Shown: positions 18,845 through 25,492 of the stretch, piece after piece
Position numbering within the stretch: position 1 is the first letter of the stretch
How the letters are laid out: every line of letters begins with the position of its first letter
Virus record (IMG/VR): IMGVR_UViG_3300024518_001460
Span: 1-25,492 of that record
Origin: a virus
DNA length: 25,492 bases
Direction: 5' to 3' (one strand)
Position numbers and translations under genes: made by a program
Notes under the pieces: model-generated
Seen by the model: only the letters and a program-made list of their open reading frames with translations
Database searches by the model: none
Told to the model about the DNA's origin: nothing

Positions 18845-19475
18845 GATGTTGCCCGAGGAGCGGGCTGCGTTCCATGTCAAATTCTGGCTGACTGAAACGG
18901 AGGACCGCGAGGCGACGATTAAGCAGGGCAGCCCAGCTTGGCAGGATGTCGAGATGGTGACAATCACCATGCCCGGTGGCCGGCACACCCATAACAAGGA
19001 AATCACAGACGGGCTGTTGCATGAATGGCAATACGGCGACAACATGCGCAAGCAGCCGGCGCCGTTTGCCTTCCATGCTTATCGAGAATGGAAGGCCGGC
19101 CGCGAGGCGCCGGTTAACGGCACTGACTTGAAAAACTGGCCTGGCGTCACGCCCGCGTCGTTGCGGGCCTGCCGGGCGGTCGAGGTTTTGAGTGTCGAGG
19201 ATCTGGCCGGCGCGAATGCCGATACCCTGCAGCGGATTGGCCTTGGTGCCGTGGCGCTGCACGAGAAGGCGAAGGCGTATCTGGCGGCGGCGACGGACAA
19301 CCAGGCCAGCGAGCAGATCGCCGCTATGAAATTGCAGCTCGATAACATGGAGGCAGCCATTCAAAAGAAGGACGGGCAGATTGCCGAGCTGATGGGGCGA
19401 TTGGAAAACCCGCCGGAAGACGAGCCCGCTCCGAAAAGGCGGGGCCGGCCACCAAAAGAGGAAGAGGCAGCATGA
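18837..19475 (+). CDS. Virion-region protein with HhH-like segment and AT-hook-like tail (212 aa)
   Basis: GGAGG lies 7 bases before the ATG at 18837, and the gene overlaps the methyltransferase by 8 bases. Residues 1-90 (AAFHVKFWLTETEDREATIK, PGGRHTHNKEITDGLLHEWQ) look globular. Residues about 115-145 (ACRAVEVLSVEDLAGANADT, LQRIGLGAVALHEKAKAYL) read like a helix-hairpin-helix found in DNA-contacting proteins. A coiled coil follows (QIAAMKLQLDNMEAAIQKKD), then KRRGRPPKEEE, an AT-hook-like core (RGRPP). DNA or capsid contact is plausible; the exact role is unknown. Confidence 0.72.
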   Translation: MVEMLPEERAAFHVKFWLTETEDREATIKQGSPAWQDVEMVTITMPGGRHTHNKEITDGLLHEWQYGDNMRKQPAPFAFHAYREWKAGREAPVNGTDLKNWPGVTPASLRACRAVEVLSVEDLAGANADTLQRIGLGAVALHEKAKAYLAAATDNQASEQIAAMKLQLDNMEAAIQKKDGQIAELMGRLENPPEDEPAPKRRGRPPKEEEAA

Positions 19476-19660
19476 AAGCCGAATTTTATGACGACGGCGA
19501 CGTGGTGATGGTGAGGATCGAGACGGACCCCTCGACGGCACACCGCGCGGTCGCTACATCCCAACATAAGGTGCGATATGCCGCCGCATGGAAGGCATAC
19601 GAGGCCGCGAAGGCGCCGGCCGAAGAGCCTAAAAAGCGTCGCCGCGGAAAAAGGGACTGA
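19472..19660 (+). CDS. Small basic-tailed hypothetical protein (62 aa)
   Basis: ATGA overlap with the preceding gene. The N-terminal half (MKAEFYDDGDVVMVRIETDP) is beta-like; the C-terminal half is alanine/lysine-rich and ends EEPKKRRRGKRD. It resembles small capsid-associated proteins that share a PKRRGRP/KKRRR tail with their neighbours. The similar basic tails of this protein and the one before it suggest a shared partner, perhaps packaged DNA. Function not known. Confidence 0.65.
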   Translation: MKAEFYDDGDVVMVRIETDPSTAHRAVATSQHKVRYAAAWKAYEAAKAPAEEPKKRRRGKRD

Positions 19661-19663
19661 GCC

Positions 19664-20362
19664 ATGACGCTGCTCTCGATGGTGCGCGAGGTCTGCGACA
19701 AGGTAAACCTTGTGCGGCCGTCCGTGGTCATCGCGTCAAACGACGAAAACATCCGCATTCTGCTGGCGCTGGCCCAAGAGGAAGGGCAGGAGCTGTTGGG
19801 GCGGTATCCCTGGGAAATAACGCAGGCCGTGGCCACCCACACCACCCTGGCGGCACAATTGCAGGGCGTAATGACGACGATTGCGCCTGGTTTCAAATAT
19901 ATCACCAACAAGACGTTTTGGGACCGCACGCTTACCCAGCCGGTTTTGGGGCCGCTATCGCCGCTGCAGTGGCAGCACTGGATTGCCAGAACGACCACGG
20001 GGCCCTATTCCAAGTACAGGATCAGGGCCGGTAATTTGTATGCTTATCCCGCGCCGGTTGCCGGTAGTACATGGGCCTTTGAATATCAAACGACATATTT
20101 CTGCCAATCCAGCGGCGGGACGGATCAGTCCGCATGGGCGGCCGATGATGATGTCGGAGCGCTGGATGAAAACCTGATGCGGCTTGGCATCATCTGGCGC
20201 TTCAAGGCCCGGGCCGGTCTGGATTATGCTGAGGATTACCGCATTTATGAGCAGAAACTGGCTCAAGCCATGGCGCGGGACGGCGGCAAGGAATCGCTCG
20301 ACATGACTGGCGCGGGGCCGGCCACGGGCATTTATACGCCTGAAGGCAGTTGGGCGCTATAG
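19664..20362 (+). CDS. Head-tail adaptor (P22 gp4-like) (232 aa)
   Basis: The start of the protein (LLSMVREVCDKVNLVRPSVV, ENIRILLALAQEEGQELLGR, YPWEITQAVATHTTLAAQ) and the middle (YITNKTFWDRTLTQPVLGPL, QWQHWIARTTTGPYSKYRIR) match the family that binds below the portal in short-tailed phages and seals the DNA channel. Length is normal for the group. The end (GAGPATGIYTPEGSW) is conserved-looking. The gene starts four bases after the previous stop and lies upstream of the nozzle-like gene, as expected for a connector component. Confidence 0.82.
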   Translation: MTLLSMVREVCDKVNLVRPSVVIASNDENIRILLALAQEEGQELLGRYPWEITQAVATHTTLAAQLQGVMTTIAPGFKYITNKTFWDRTLTQPVLGPLSPLQWQHWIARTTTGPYSKYRIRAGNLYAYPAPVAGSTWAFEYQTTYFCQSSGGTDQSAWAADDDVGALDENLMRLGIIWRFKARAGLDYAEDYRIYEQKLAQAMARDGGKESLDMTGAGPATGIYTPEGSWAL

Positions 20363-20374
20363 GAGGAGATGCTG

Positions 20375-20536
20375 ATGCCGGTCAAGAAATCAGGCGGCGG
20401 CTATAAATACGGCGATAGTGGCAAGCTGTATAAGGGCAAGGGCGCCAAGGCCAAGGCCGCCAAGCAGGGCCGTGCGATCAAGGCCAACCAGGCGATGACG
20501 CGGGCGCTCTCGGGCAATAAGCATGGTTACGTTTAA
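20375..20536 (+). CDS. Small lysine-rich virion protein (53 aa)
   Basis: A perfect AGGAGG (20361-20366) lies 8 bases before the ATG at 20375; the ATG at 20369 is too close to that site. The peptide (MPVKKSGGGYKYGDSGKLYK, then GKGAKAKAAKQGRAIKANQA) is very basic. The pattern YKYGxxGKxYxGKGAKAKAAKQxRAI is familiar from tiny proteins encoded beside tail/connector genes of podoviruses. It may contact DNA or bridge connector proteins; this is unproven. It overlaps the next gene by 14 bases. Confidence 0.82.
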   Translation: MPVKKSGGGYKYGDSGKLYKGKGAKAKAAKQGRAIKANQAMTRALSGNKHGYV

Positions 20537-21326
20537 CGATCTCCACTGGTGGTTGGCGGCGGCCAAGAAATACTTTGACGGTAACCCGGCCGGCACGCTG
20601 CCCGTGGTGCATAAATTTGGCCGTGCGCCCGATGGAGTGCAGACCACCCTTACGGACATTTGGGACCGGGCGGATGCCACGCCGACGCAATCGGTATGGA
20701 CGGCGCCAACGCAGGCCAGGGTGCATGCCATTGTTTCGTCTTCCACCAGTGACGATGGCGATCCTGCTGGCGTTGGCACTAGGACGCTTAGCGTTTACGG
20801 CCTGACGGATTGGGATACCGCCGAGGTGTCCGAGACAATCACGATGAACGGCACGACGCCGGTCAATACCGCCAATTCCTATGTGATTATCCACCGCCTG
20901 CGCGTGCTGACATCCGGCGCGACAAGCCGTAACGTCGGTACGATCACCGCAACGGCGGCGACGGATGGGACGATCACGGCGGTAATACTGCCCAACAACG
21001 GGTCAACGCAAATGGCGATTTATGGCGTGCCGTCCGTTCAAACCCTATACATTGAGTGCATCACGGCGAGCGTCCAGAAATCATCCGGCGCTGCTCGTCA
21101 TGTGGTTATCCAGGTGCTTTGCAATCCTGAGCCCGACAGCCAATTGACGTCTTTTGGCATGATCGAGCAATATGGTTTGCAGTCCACGGGTTCATCGTCG
21201 GTGCCGTGGACTCTCCTTCCGCCGCTGCCGGTTCCCGGTCCTTCCATTATTAAAATCGCTGCCCTGGCGAGCGCCAACGATCTTGATATGACGGCCCGCT
21301 TCTCTGGAACATTGGTGACAAACTGA
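20523..21326 (+). CDS. Virion structural protein, probably tail or head fibre (267 aa)
   Basis: A mostly beta-strand protein with many Thr, Ser and Gly. The segment TRTLSVYGLTDWDTAEVSET, ITMNGTTPVNTANSYVIIHR then NVGTITATAATDGTITAVIL and MAIYGVPSVQT recalls phage proteins with the YGLDxDWxxxxEtitmNGTtxVxT pattern, found near connectors and often labelled fibre or tail proteins. The N-terminal FNDLHWWLAAAKKYFDG helix could anchor it. The gene lies between the adaptor and the nozzle-like protein. Exact position in the particle cannot be told from sequence. Confidence 0.7.
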   Translation: MVTFNDLHWWLAAAKKYFDGNPAGTLPVVHKFGRAPDGVQTTLTDIWDRADATPTQSVWTAPTQARVHAIVSSSTSDDGDPAGVGTRTLSVYGLTDWDTAEVSETITMNGTTPVNTANSYVIIHRLRVLTSGATSRNVGTITATAATDGTITAVILPNNGSTQMAIYGVPSVQTLYIECITASVQKSSGAARHVVIQVLCNPEPDSQLTSFGMIEQYGLQSTGSSSVPWTLLPPLPVPGPSIIKIAALASANDLDMTARFSGTLVTN

Positions 21327-22870
21327 TGCTTGCCCCGCTGAAAAACAATTCCCGCAAGACGGCATCGGCCCGAAGCGGCTCCGCCCAGGCGCCGATTAAG
21401 GGCTGGAATGCCAAGGACGCGCTGGCCAATATGAAGCAGGACTTCGCTGTTGAGCTGGAGAATTTTTTCCCCAATTTGACGGACGTGGAATTGCGCGGCG
21501 GCTATGCGTCTCATAGCACAGGTAATGGATCCGGCGCGGTGGAAACGCTGGTCGAGTATGCCGGCCCGGCAACGCACAAGCTGATTTCCGCTGCGGGCAC
21601 GGTAATCTATGACGCCTCGGCGGCGGGCGCGGCGTCCTCGATAGCTACAGGCAAGACCAACGCCCGCTGGCAAACGACGATGATGGGCACCTCGGCCGGC
21701 AACTATCTGTATATGGTCAACGGGGCGGACGCGCCGATTTATTACGACGGCTCCAGCTTTACCACGCCATCATTGACGGGCGTCACGGCGACGGAAATTA
21801 TCGGCGTTACCGTCCACCAAAGGCGGCTGTTTTTTACCTTCACGGACTCTCTGTTGTTTGGCTACATAGCACCGGCAGCGGTGGCGGGGGCGGTCTCCAC
21901 CTTCGATCTTGCCCCATTATGCTCCAAGGGAGGGACTCTTCAAGCATGCGGAAGCTGGACTCGTGACGGCGGCTCGGGCCCTGATGACGTGTTTGTTGCC
22001 ATCACTTCCGAGGGCGAGGTTATTCTGTATTCCGGCAATGATCCGGGCGACGTTACCGCCTGGGGCTTGGTCGGGGTGTTTTCCATTGCCAAGCCGATAG
22101 GCCGCCGCTGCATGGAAAAAGTCGGCTCTGATCTGGTCGTCATCACCCAGGACGGCGCGATTTCCCTGGCGCCGTTTCTGCCCATCGATCAGGTTGGCAG
22201 CCGGGGCAAGGCCCTATCGGCAAATATCGTTAACGCCTTCCTGGAAGCCACTGCTTCGTACGGTTCCACCTACGGCTGGCAGTCGCTACATTACCCTGCA
22301 GGATCCTACGCGCTATTCAACGTGCCGGTCTCCACCACGGTCGCGCACCAATATGTGGTCAATACTCAAACCGGCGCCTGGTGCAAATTTACTGGGCAGA
22401 ATGCGGTTTGCTGGTCGCTCTACAACGGCGATCTGTATTTCGGTGCACAGGCTGGGGGGATTGTCTACAAGGCCAACAGCGGCGTTTCGGATGCCGACAC
22501 CAACATCAACTGGAAAATCCGGCCCGCATTCTCAAACTACCGAAAGCCCGGCCACAACAAGGCATTCAACCTGCTACGTCCGCACTTCACCTCGAATGGC
22601 TCGCCCGCCATCGCGCTGGATTTTAATGTCGATTTTGACGATAGCCAGGTGGCGAGCACGCCGACGCCGGCCGTGCTGGACGCGGCGACGTGGGACACCT
22701 CGAAATGGGATCAGGCCAATTGGGCCAACACGCAGCCGATTGCGCGCTGGCATGTAATCCGGGGCTTTGGTGAATATGGCTCTCCTACGATCAGCGGCGC
22801 GAGCAAGGACCTGACAATTACATTCACCGCCTATGATGTCATCTGGCAACCGGGGAGCGCCGCGATATGA
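21326..22870 (+). CDS. Tail nozzle-like beta-propeller protein (514 aa)
   Basis: The protein (KGWNAKDALANMKQDFAVEL, ENFFPNLTDVELRGGYASHS, TVHQRRLFFTFTDSLLFGYI, FVAITSEGEVILYSGNDPGD, YVVNTQTGAWCKFTGQNAVC) shows repeated beta strands in the style of P22 gp10/T7 gp12-type nozzle proteins that close the short tail. An early NAKD and ENFFPNxxxxxxRxGY signature is typical. The C terminus (WDTSKWDQANWANT, RWHVIRGFGEYGSPTI) is a small beta-sandwich. It starts directly on the stop of the previous gene (TGATG). I call it a nozzle by family style and gene order, not by a proven match. Confidence 0.8.
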   Translation: MLAPLKNNSRKTASARSGSAQAPIKGWNAKDALANMKQDFAVELENFFPNLTDVELRGGYASHSTGNGSGAVETLVEYAGPATHKLISAAGTVIYDASAAGAASSIATGKTNARWQTTMMGTSAGNYLYMVNGADAPIYYDGSSFTTPSLTGVTATEIIGVTVHQRRLFFTFTDSLLFGYIAPAAVAGAVSTFDLAPLCSKGGTLQACGSWTRDGGSGPDDVFVAITSEGEVILYSGNDPGDVTAWGLVGVFSIAKPIGRRCMEKVGSDLVVITQDGAISLAPFLPIDQVGSRGKALSANIVNAFLEATASYGSTYGWQSLHYPAGSYALFNVPVSTTVAHQYVVNTQTGAWCKFTGQNAVCWSLYNGDLYFGAQAGGIVYKANSGVSDADTNINWKIRPAFSNYRKPGHNKAFNLLRPHFTSNGSPAIALDFNVDFDDSQVASTPTPAVLDAATWDTSKWDQANWANTQPIARWHVIRGFGEYGSPTISGASKDLTITFTAYDVIWQPGSAAI

Positions 22871-23325
22871 CGCAACTCGTCTTTGACCGCGATGACTTTT
22901 TTGCTCAGTGGGCCGAGACGGCCTATCCGGCCTGTGCTCCCTTGGCCAGACCGCTGACGACAATCGGCATGGTGACCGGCGACGGGGCGGCTATTCTTGG
23001 CGCGGCGGTGTTCCACAATTTCCGCGGCCACGATGTGGAGGTGACGCTTGTCTGTGCCGACCCTCGTTGGGCCACGCCCGGCAATGTCAGGGCGATTTTG
23101 CATTATCCATTCAAACAGCTTAAAGTGAAGCGACTGACCGCTATCACCAGTAAAACCAACAAGCGGGCCAGGAGGCTGCTGACCGGGCTAGGGTTTCATC
23201 TCGAAGGTGTCCACCCTTACGCCGGATCAGATGGCAGGGCCGCCATCACCTACGGAATGTATCACGACGATGCAAGGAAGTGGTTAGATGGGAAAGAAGA
23301 GCCCCTCCGCGCCGACGCCGCCTGA
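22867..23325 (+). CDS. GNAT-fold acyltransferase-like protein (152 aa)
   Basis: Strands and helices follow the GNAT order: AILGAAVFHNFRGHDVEVTL (strand pair), then ATPGNVRAILHYPFKQLKVK and RLTAITSKTNKRARRLLTGL, with GFHLEG at the end. NKRARRLLTGLGFHLEGV is the typical last helix-strand of GNAT proteins. The acetyl-CoA P-loop Q/RxxGxG/A is not clear, so it may be a structural GNAT-like protein, as known beside tail genes of podoviruses. It starts in an ATGA overlap and overlaps the next gene by 38 bases. Substrate unknown. Confidence 0.75.
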   Translation: MTQLVFDRDDFFAQWAETAYPACAPLARPLTTIGMVTGDGAAILGAAVFHNFRGHDVEVTLVCADPRWATPGNVRAILHYPFKQLKVKRLTAITSKTNKRARRLLTGLGFHLEGVHPYAGSDGRAAITYGMYHDDARKWLDGKEEPLRADAA

Positions 23326-24370
23326 TCCCGCCGCAACCGCTGCAGCGCAGGGCACGATAAATCGCGATACCGCCGTCGCGCAGGCGCAGCTCAATATGAT
23401 CGACGAGTTTACGCCTTACGGCTCGTCCGTTTTTTCCAAGATCGGGGCACCCTCAAGTCCCGTTGCCGTCCCTGGCGGGGCTCCCTCCCCCCCTGCCGGG
23501 ACGGCCCCTCGCTATGTTGATCCACGAGCTAAATTTGACGAGTATGCGCCGTTGATTGATCCCAATGCTGGACGCGGGCCAGGCATGCCATCGACGGCTG
23601 GAGTAGTTTCGACTCCCGAGGATATTCAGCGCTGGCGGCGCACCATCACGCTCTCGCCTGAGCAGCAGGCCATTCTTGACAGCCAGAACGCCATCTCGGG
23701 CGATCTGAATCAATTGGCCCTTAGCCAGATAGGCCGGGTGAACGAGGCGACGGCAACGCCGTTTTCATTCGAGGGCATGCCCGCCGCGCCGGTAGCGGAT
23801 GCGAATGCCCGGCAACAAGTAATCGATGCTCTGTATGGCGATTTCACTTCGCGGCTGGATCCTCAATTCGAGGAAAACCGCAGACGGCTGGAAACGCAAC
23901 TGGTTAATGAGGGGCATTCGCGTGGCGGCGATGCCTATACGGCGGAGCTGGACCGCTTTGGACGGACGCGCAACGATGCTTACAGCCAGGCCATGCGATC
24001 AGCGGTACAGGGGGGCGGGGCGGAGCAATCCCGGCTGTTTGGCTTGCAGGGCGCAGCCAGGGAGCGGGCCATTCAAGAAGCATCGTTTTTGCGCAATCTG
24101 CCACTGAATGAGGTTTCCGCCTTGATGGGCGCGGGGCCCGGCATCAGCCTGCCGCAATTCGCCCCGGCGCCGCAGACGGGGATACAGCCTGCTGACATCA
24201 CCGGGCCTACCGCGCTGCAATATCAGGGGCAGTTGAATAACTATAATCAGCAATTGGGCGCCCGGAACGCGGCGATGGGCGGGTTGTTTGGCCTGGGCGG
24301 GTCGGCGCTTGGCGGCTTCCTGGGCGGGCCTGGTGGCGCGGCGCTTGGAGGGAGGTTGTTTGGTGGCTAA
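23288..24370 (+). CDS. Internal virion/tail protein (360 aa)
   Basis: Begins MGKKSPSAPTPPDPAATAAA, then TINRDTAVAQAQLNMIDEFT, a start that recurs in podoviral virion proteins placed just after the nozzle-like gene. The middle (PQFEENRRRLETQLVNEGHS, DRFGRTRNDAYSQAMRSAVQ) is helical, and the last 40 residues form a glycine-rich, hydrophobic end (GGLFGLGGSALGGFLGGPGG). Such ends are seen in proteins ejected into the host envelope. An AAGGAAG site lies before the ATG at 23288. Role as internal or ejection protein is inferred from these features. Confidence 0.75.
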   Translation: MGKKSPSAPTPPDPAATAAAQGTINRDTAVAQAQLNMIDEFTPYGSSVFSKIGAPSSPVAVPGGAPSPPAGTAPRYVDPRAKFDEYAPLIDPNAGRGPGMPSTAGVVSTPEDIQRWRRTITLSPEQQAILDSQNAISGDLNQLALSQIGRVNEATATPFSFEGMPAAPVADANARQQVIDALYGDFTSRLDPQFEENRRRLETQLVNEGHSRGGDAYTAELDRFGRTRNDAYSQAMRSAVQGGGAEQSRLFGLQGAARERAIQEASFLRNLPLNEVSALMGAGPGISLPQFAPAPQTGIQPADITGPTALQYQGQLNNYNQQLGARNAAMGGLFGLGGSALGGFLGGPGGAALGGRLFGG

Positions 24371-25492
24371 AAGCATCTCATTTACCGGCAGGGGCCGCCA
24401 ACCGCTCGGTGGCAGCCGCATTCAACGGGATTATGCGACCGATCCGCGCCGCTTGCTGGCGCAAAGCCTGATGCAGACCGGATCTAGCACGGCGCCCGTA
24501 CAGTCCATGACGGAAGGCCTCGCCAGGGCGCTCTCAGGCGGCCTGGGCGGGTATTTCGCCGGTCAGGCACGTCAAGACATGAAAAGCCGAGAACAGGCCC
24601 AGGCGAGCGAAATGGCGGCTGTGTTGGGGGGCTATGGCGCACAGCCCTGGACACCGCCCGCAGGGGAGTCGATTTATGCTTCCAAGGAGGATGCTGACGT
24701 GGGCGGCGCGGTGGTTTCACCAGAGCTGGCTGCTTCTCGTGAGACGGTTGGCGGCATGGCGGGCGCTCTGGCAGCCATGCCAGCACCACAAAGCGAAGGC
24801 GCGCAACAGATGCTGATGGCCCTGCAAGGCCAGGACGCAGAACGGAAGTATGCGGCCAACTTGCTGGCCGGGCAGCGGGCCTATGACAGGGGGCTTCGAA
24901 GAGATCAGTATGCGCGGGAGGATATAGTTAGGGAAGATGAGCAGGCCGCTGCGCAGAATTTGGCAACGGCCAAGGCAGGTAGAGATGCGGGGAAATTTGG
25001 CACGCCGTATGCCGTGGCTGACCCCAATTCATCTACAGGCTACGCATTGCAACGAACTAACCAGAAAGGCGATGTGGAAACGCTGGGTGAGGCGAAGCCG
25101 CCGCGCAAGTATTTTGATCCTGATGCCGAGAAAAACAAGGCAAAATACAAGGGTACTCGGGATCGGTATGAGACGGCCAACACCCAAGTGGCCGAGGCCG
25201 ACCAAGTTGCCTCACACGTCGCGCAGATGCTCGATCTGGTCGGCAAGGTCAACAGCGGCACCCTTGCCGGCACCAAGCTCGCATTCAGAAAACTAGGCGC
25301 TGCTATCGGCTGGAATGTGGATGTGTCGGCAATAGCAAATGCCGAGACGATGCAGTCCAAAGGCATGGACTTTATTCTGGAGCGCATCCAGAAAACCAAG
25401 GGCGCAATCTCTGAGAAGGAGATGGCCGCGTTTAAGGCGGCGAGTGCGGGCCTGGGCAACACCGCAGAAGGCAACCGGCTGATACTGGCCTT
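24363..25492 (+). CDS. Internal/ejection-type virion protein, cut by window end (at least 376 aa)
   Basis: The frame is open from GTG at 24363 to the last base with no stop, so only the start is present. GGAGGGAGG lies upstream and the start overlaps the previous gene by 8 bases. The protein starts VAKSISFTGRGRQPLGGSRI, then DPRRLLAQSLMQTGSSTAPV. It has a glycine/alanine region (LARALSGGLGGYFAGQARQD) and charged helices (RQDMKSREQAQASEMAAVLG). The last part seen (ISEKEMAAFKAASAGLGNTA) recurs in DNA-ejection and internal core proteins of podoviruses. The full length cannot be judged. Confidence 0.75.
   Translation, partial: MAKSISFTGRGRQPLGGSRIQRDYATDPRRLLAQSLMQTGSSTAPVQSMTEGLARALSGGLGGYFAGQARQDMKSREQAQASEMAAVLGGYGAQPWTPPAGESIYASKEDADVGGAVVSPELAASRETVGGMAGALAAMPAPQSEGAQQMLMALQGQDAERKYAANLLAGQRAYDRGLRRDQYAREDIVREDEQAAAQNLATAKAGRDAGKFGTPYAVADPNSSTGYALQRTNQKGDVETLGEAKPPRKYFDPDAEKNKAKYKGTRDRYETANTQVAEADQVASHVAQMLDLVGKVNSGTLAGTKLAFRKLGAAIGWNVDVSAIANAETMQSKGMDFILERIQKTKGAISEKEMAAFKAASAGLGNTAEGNRLILA

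Noticed and set aside
18729-19541. 270-aa antisense reading frame
   Set aside because: Shadow of the methyltransferase-fusion end and the 212-aa gene; arginine/proline-rich composition without domain pattern.
20880-20900. Near-perfect DnaA box (TTATCCACC)
   Set aside because: Single copy inside a virion gene, far from the replication genes, with one mismatch; expected by chance.

Overview
The window is a contiguous stretch of a tailed, double-stranded DNA phage genome, either a free phage or a prophage. It looks like a short-tailed (podovirus-type) phage. A P22-like portal, scaffold, major capsid protein, decoration-like protein, head-tail adaptor, nozzle-like protein and internal/ejection-type proteins follow one another, and there is no tail tube, tape measure or sheath gene. 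The sequence is GC-rich. The gene families (carph-isopro/Cro-like repressor, RusA, DUF1376 replication protein, ParB-methyltransferase fusion, terminase with a GKD P-loop) point to a proteobacterial host. No host gene, integrase, tRNA, CRISPR array or insertion sequence is visible.

Layout. (1) 5-972, leftward: four small overlapping genes read from an extended -10 promoter near 1014-1042. (2) 973-1082: a divergent control region with back-to-back promoters and an inverted repeat. It reads right into a Cro-like repressor whose mRNA appears to be leaderless. (3) 1083-6892, rightward early region: RusA resolvase, a DnaA domain IV-like protein, a Lar-DUF551 fusion, several small phage proteins, a structured 95-nt leader, a DUF1376 replication protein whose gene contains an 11-bp periodic repeat array (candidate origin), then a patch of small duplicated modules. 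(4) 6893-8107: a ParB-like/DNA methyltransferase fusion. (5) 8097-25492, rightward late region: putative small terminase, large terminase, portal, a fibre-like protein with 17-residue repeats, scaffold, capsid, decoration-like protein, a DUF115-methyltransferase fusion, accessory virion proteins, adaptor, nozzle-like protein, GNAT-like protein and two large virion proteins. The last of these is cut by the window end.

How it works together. Almost every gene is joined to the next by an ATGA or TTGA stop-start overlap, so translation is probably coupled over long distances. Several very short ORFs (27, 32, 16, 57, 55 and 53 codons) carry that chain. The divergent region probably sets the early switch. 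The leader at 4359-4453 can hide or free the ribosome site just ahead of the replication gene. The repeat array inside that gene resembles a lambda-O-type origin. The late block packages DNA and builds the head and short tail. The most unusual items are the leader, the 11-bp array, the leaderless repressor, and the two-domain DUF115-methyltransferase sitting among the head genes.
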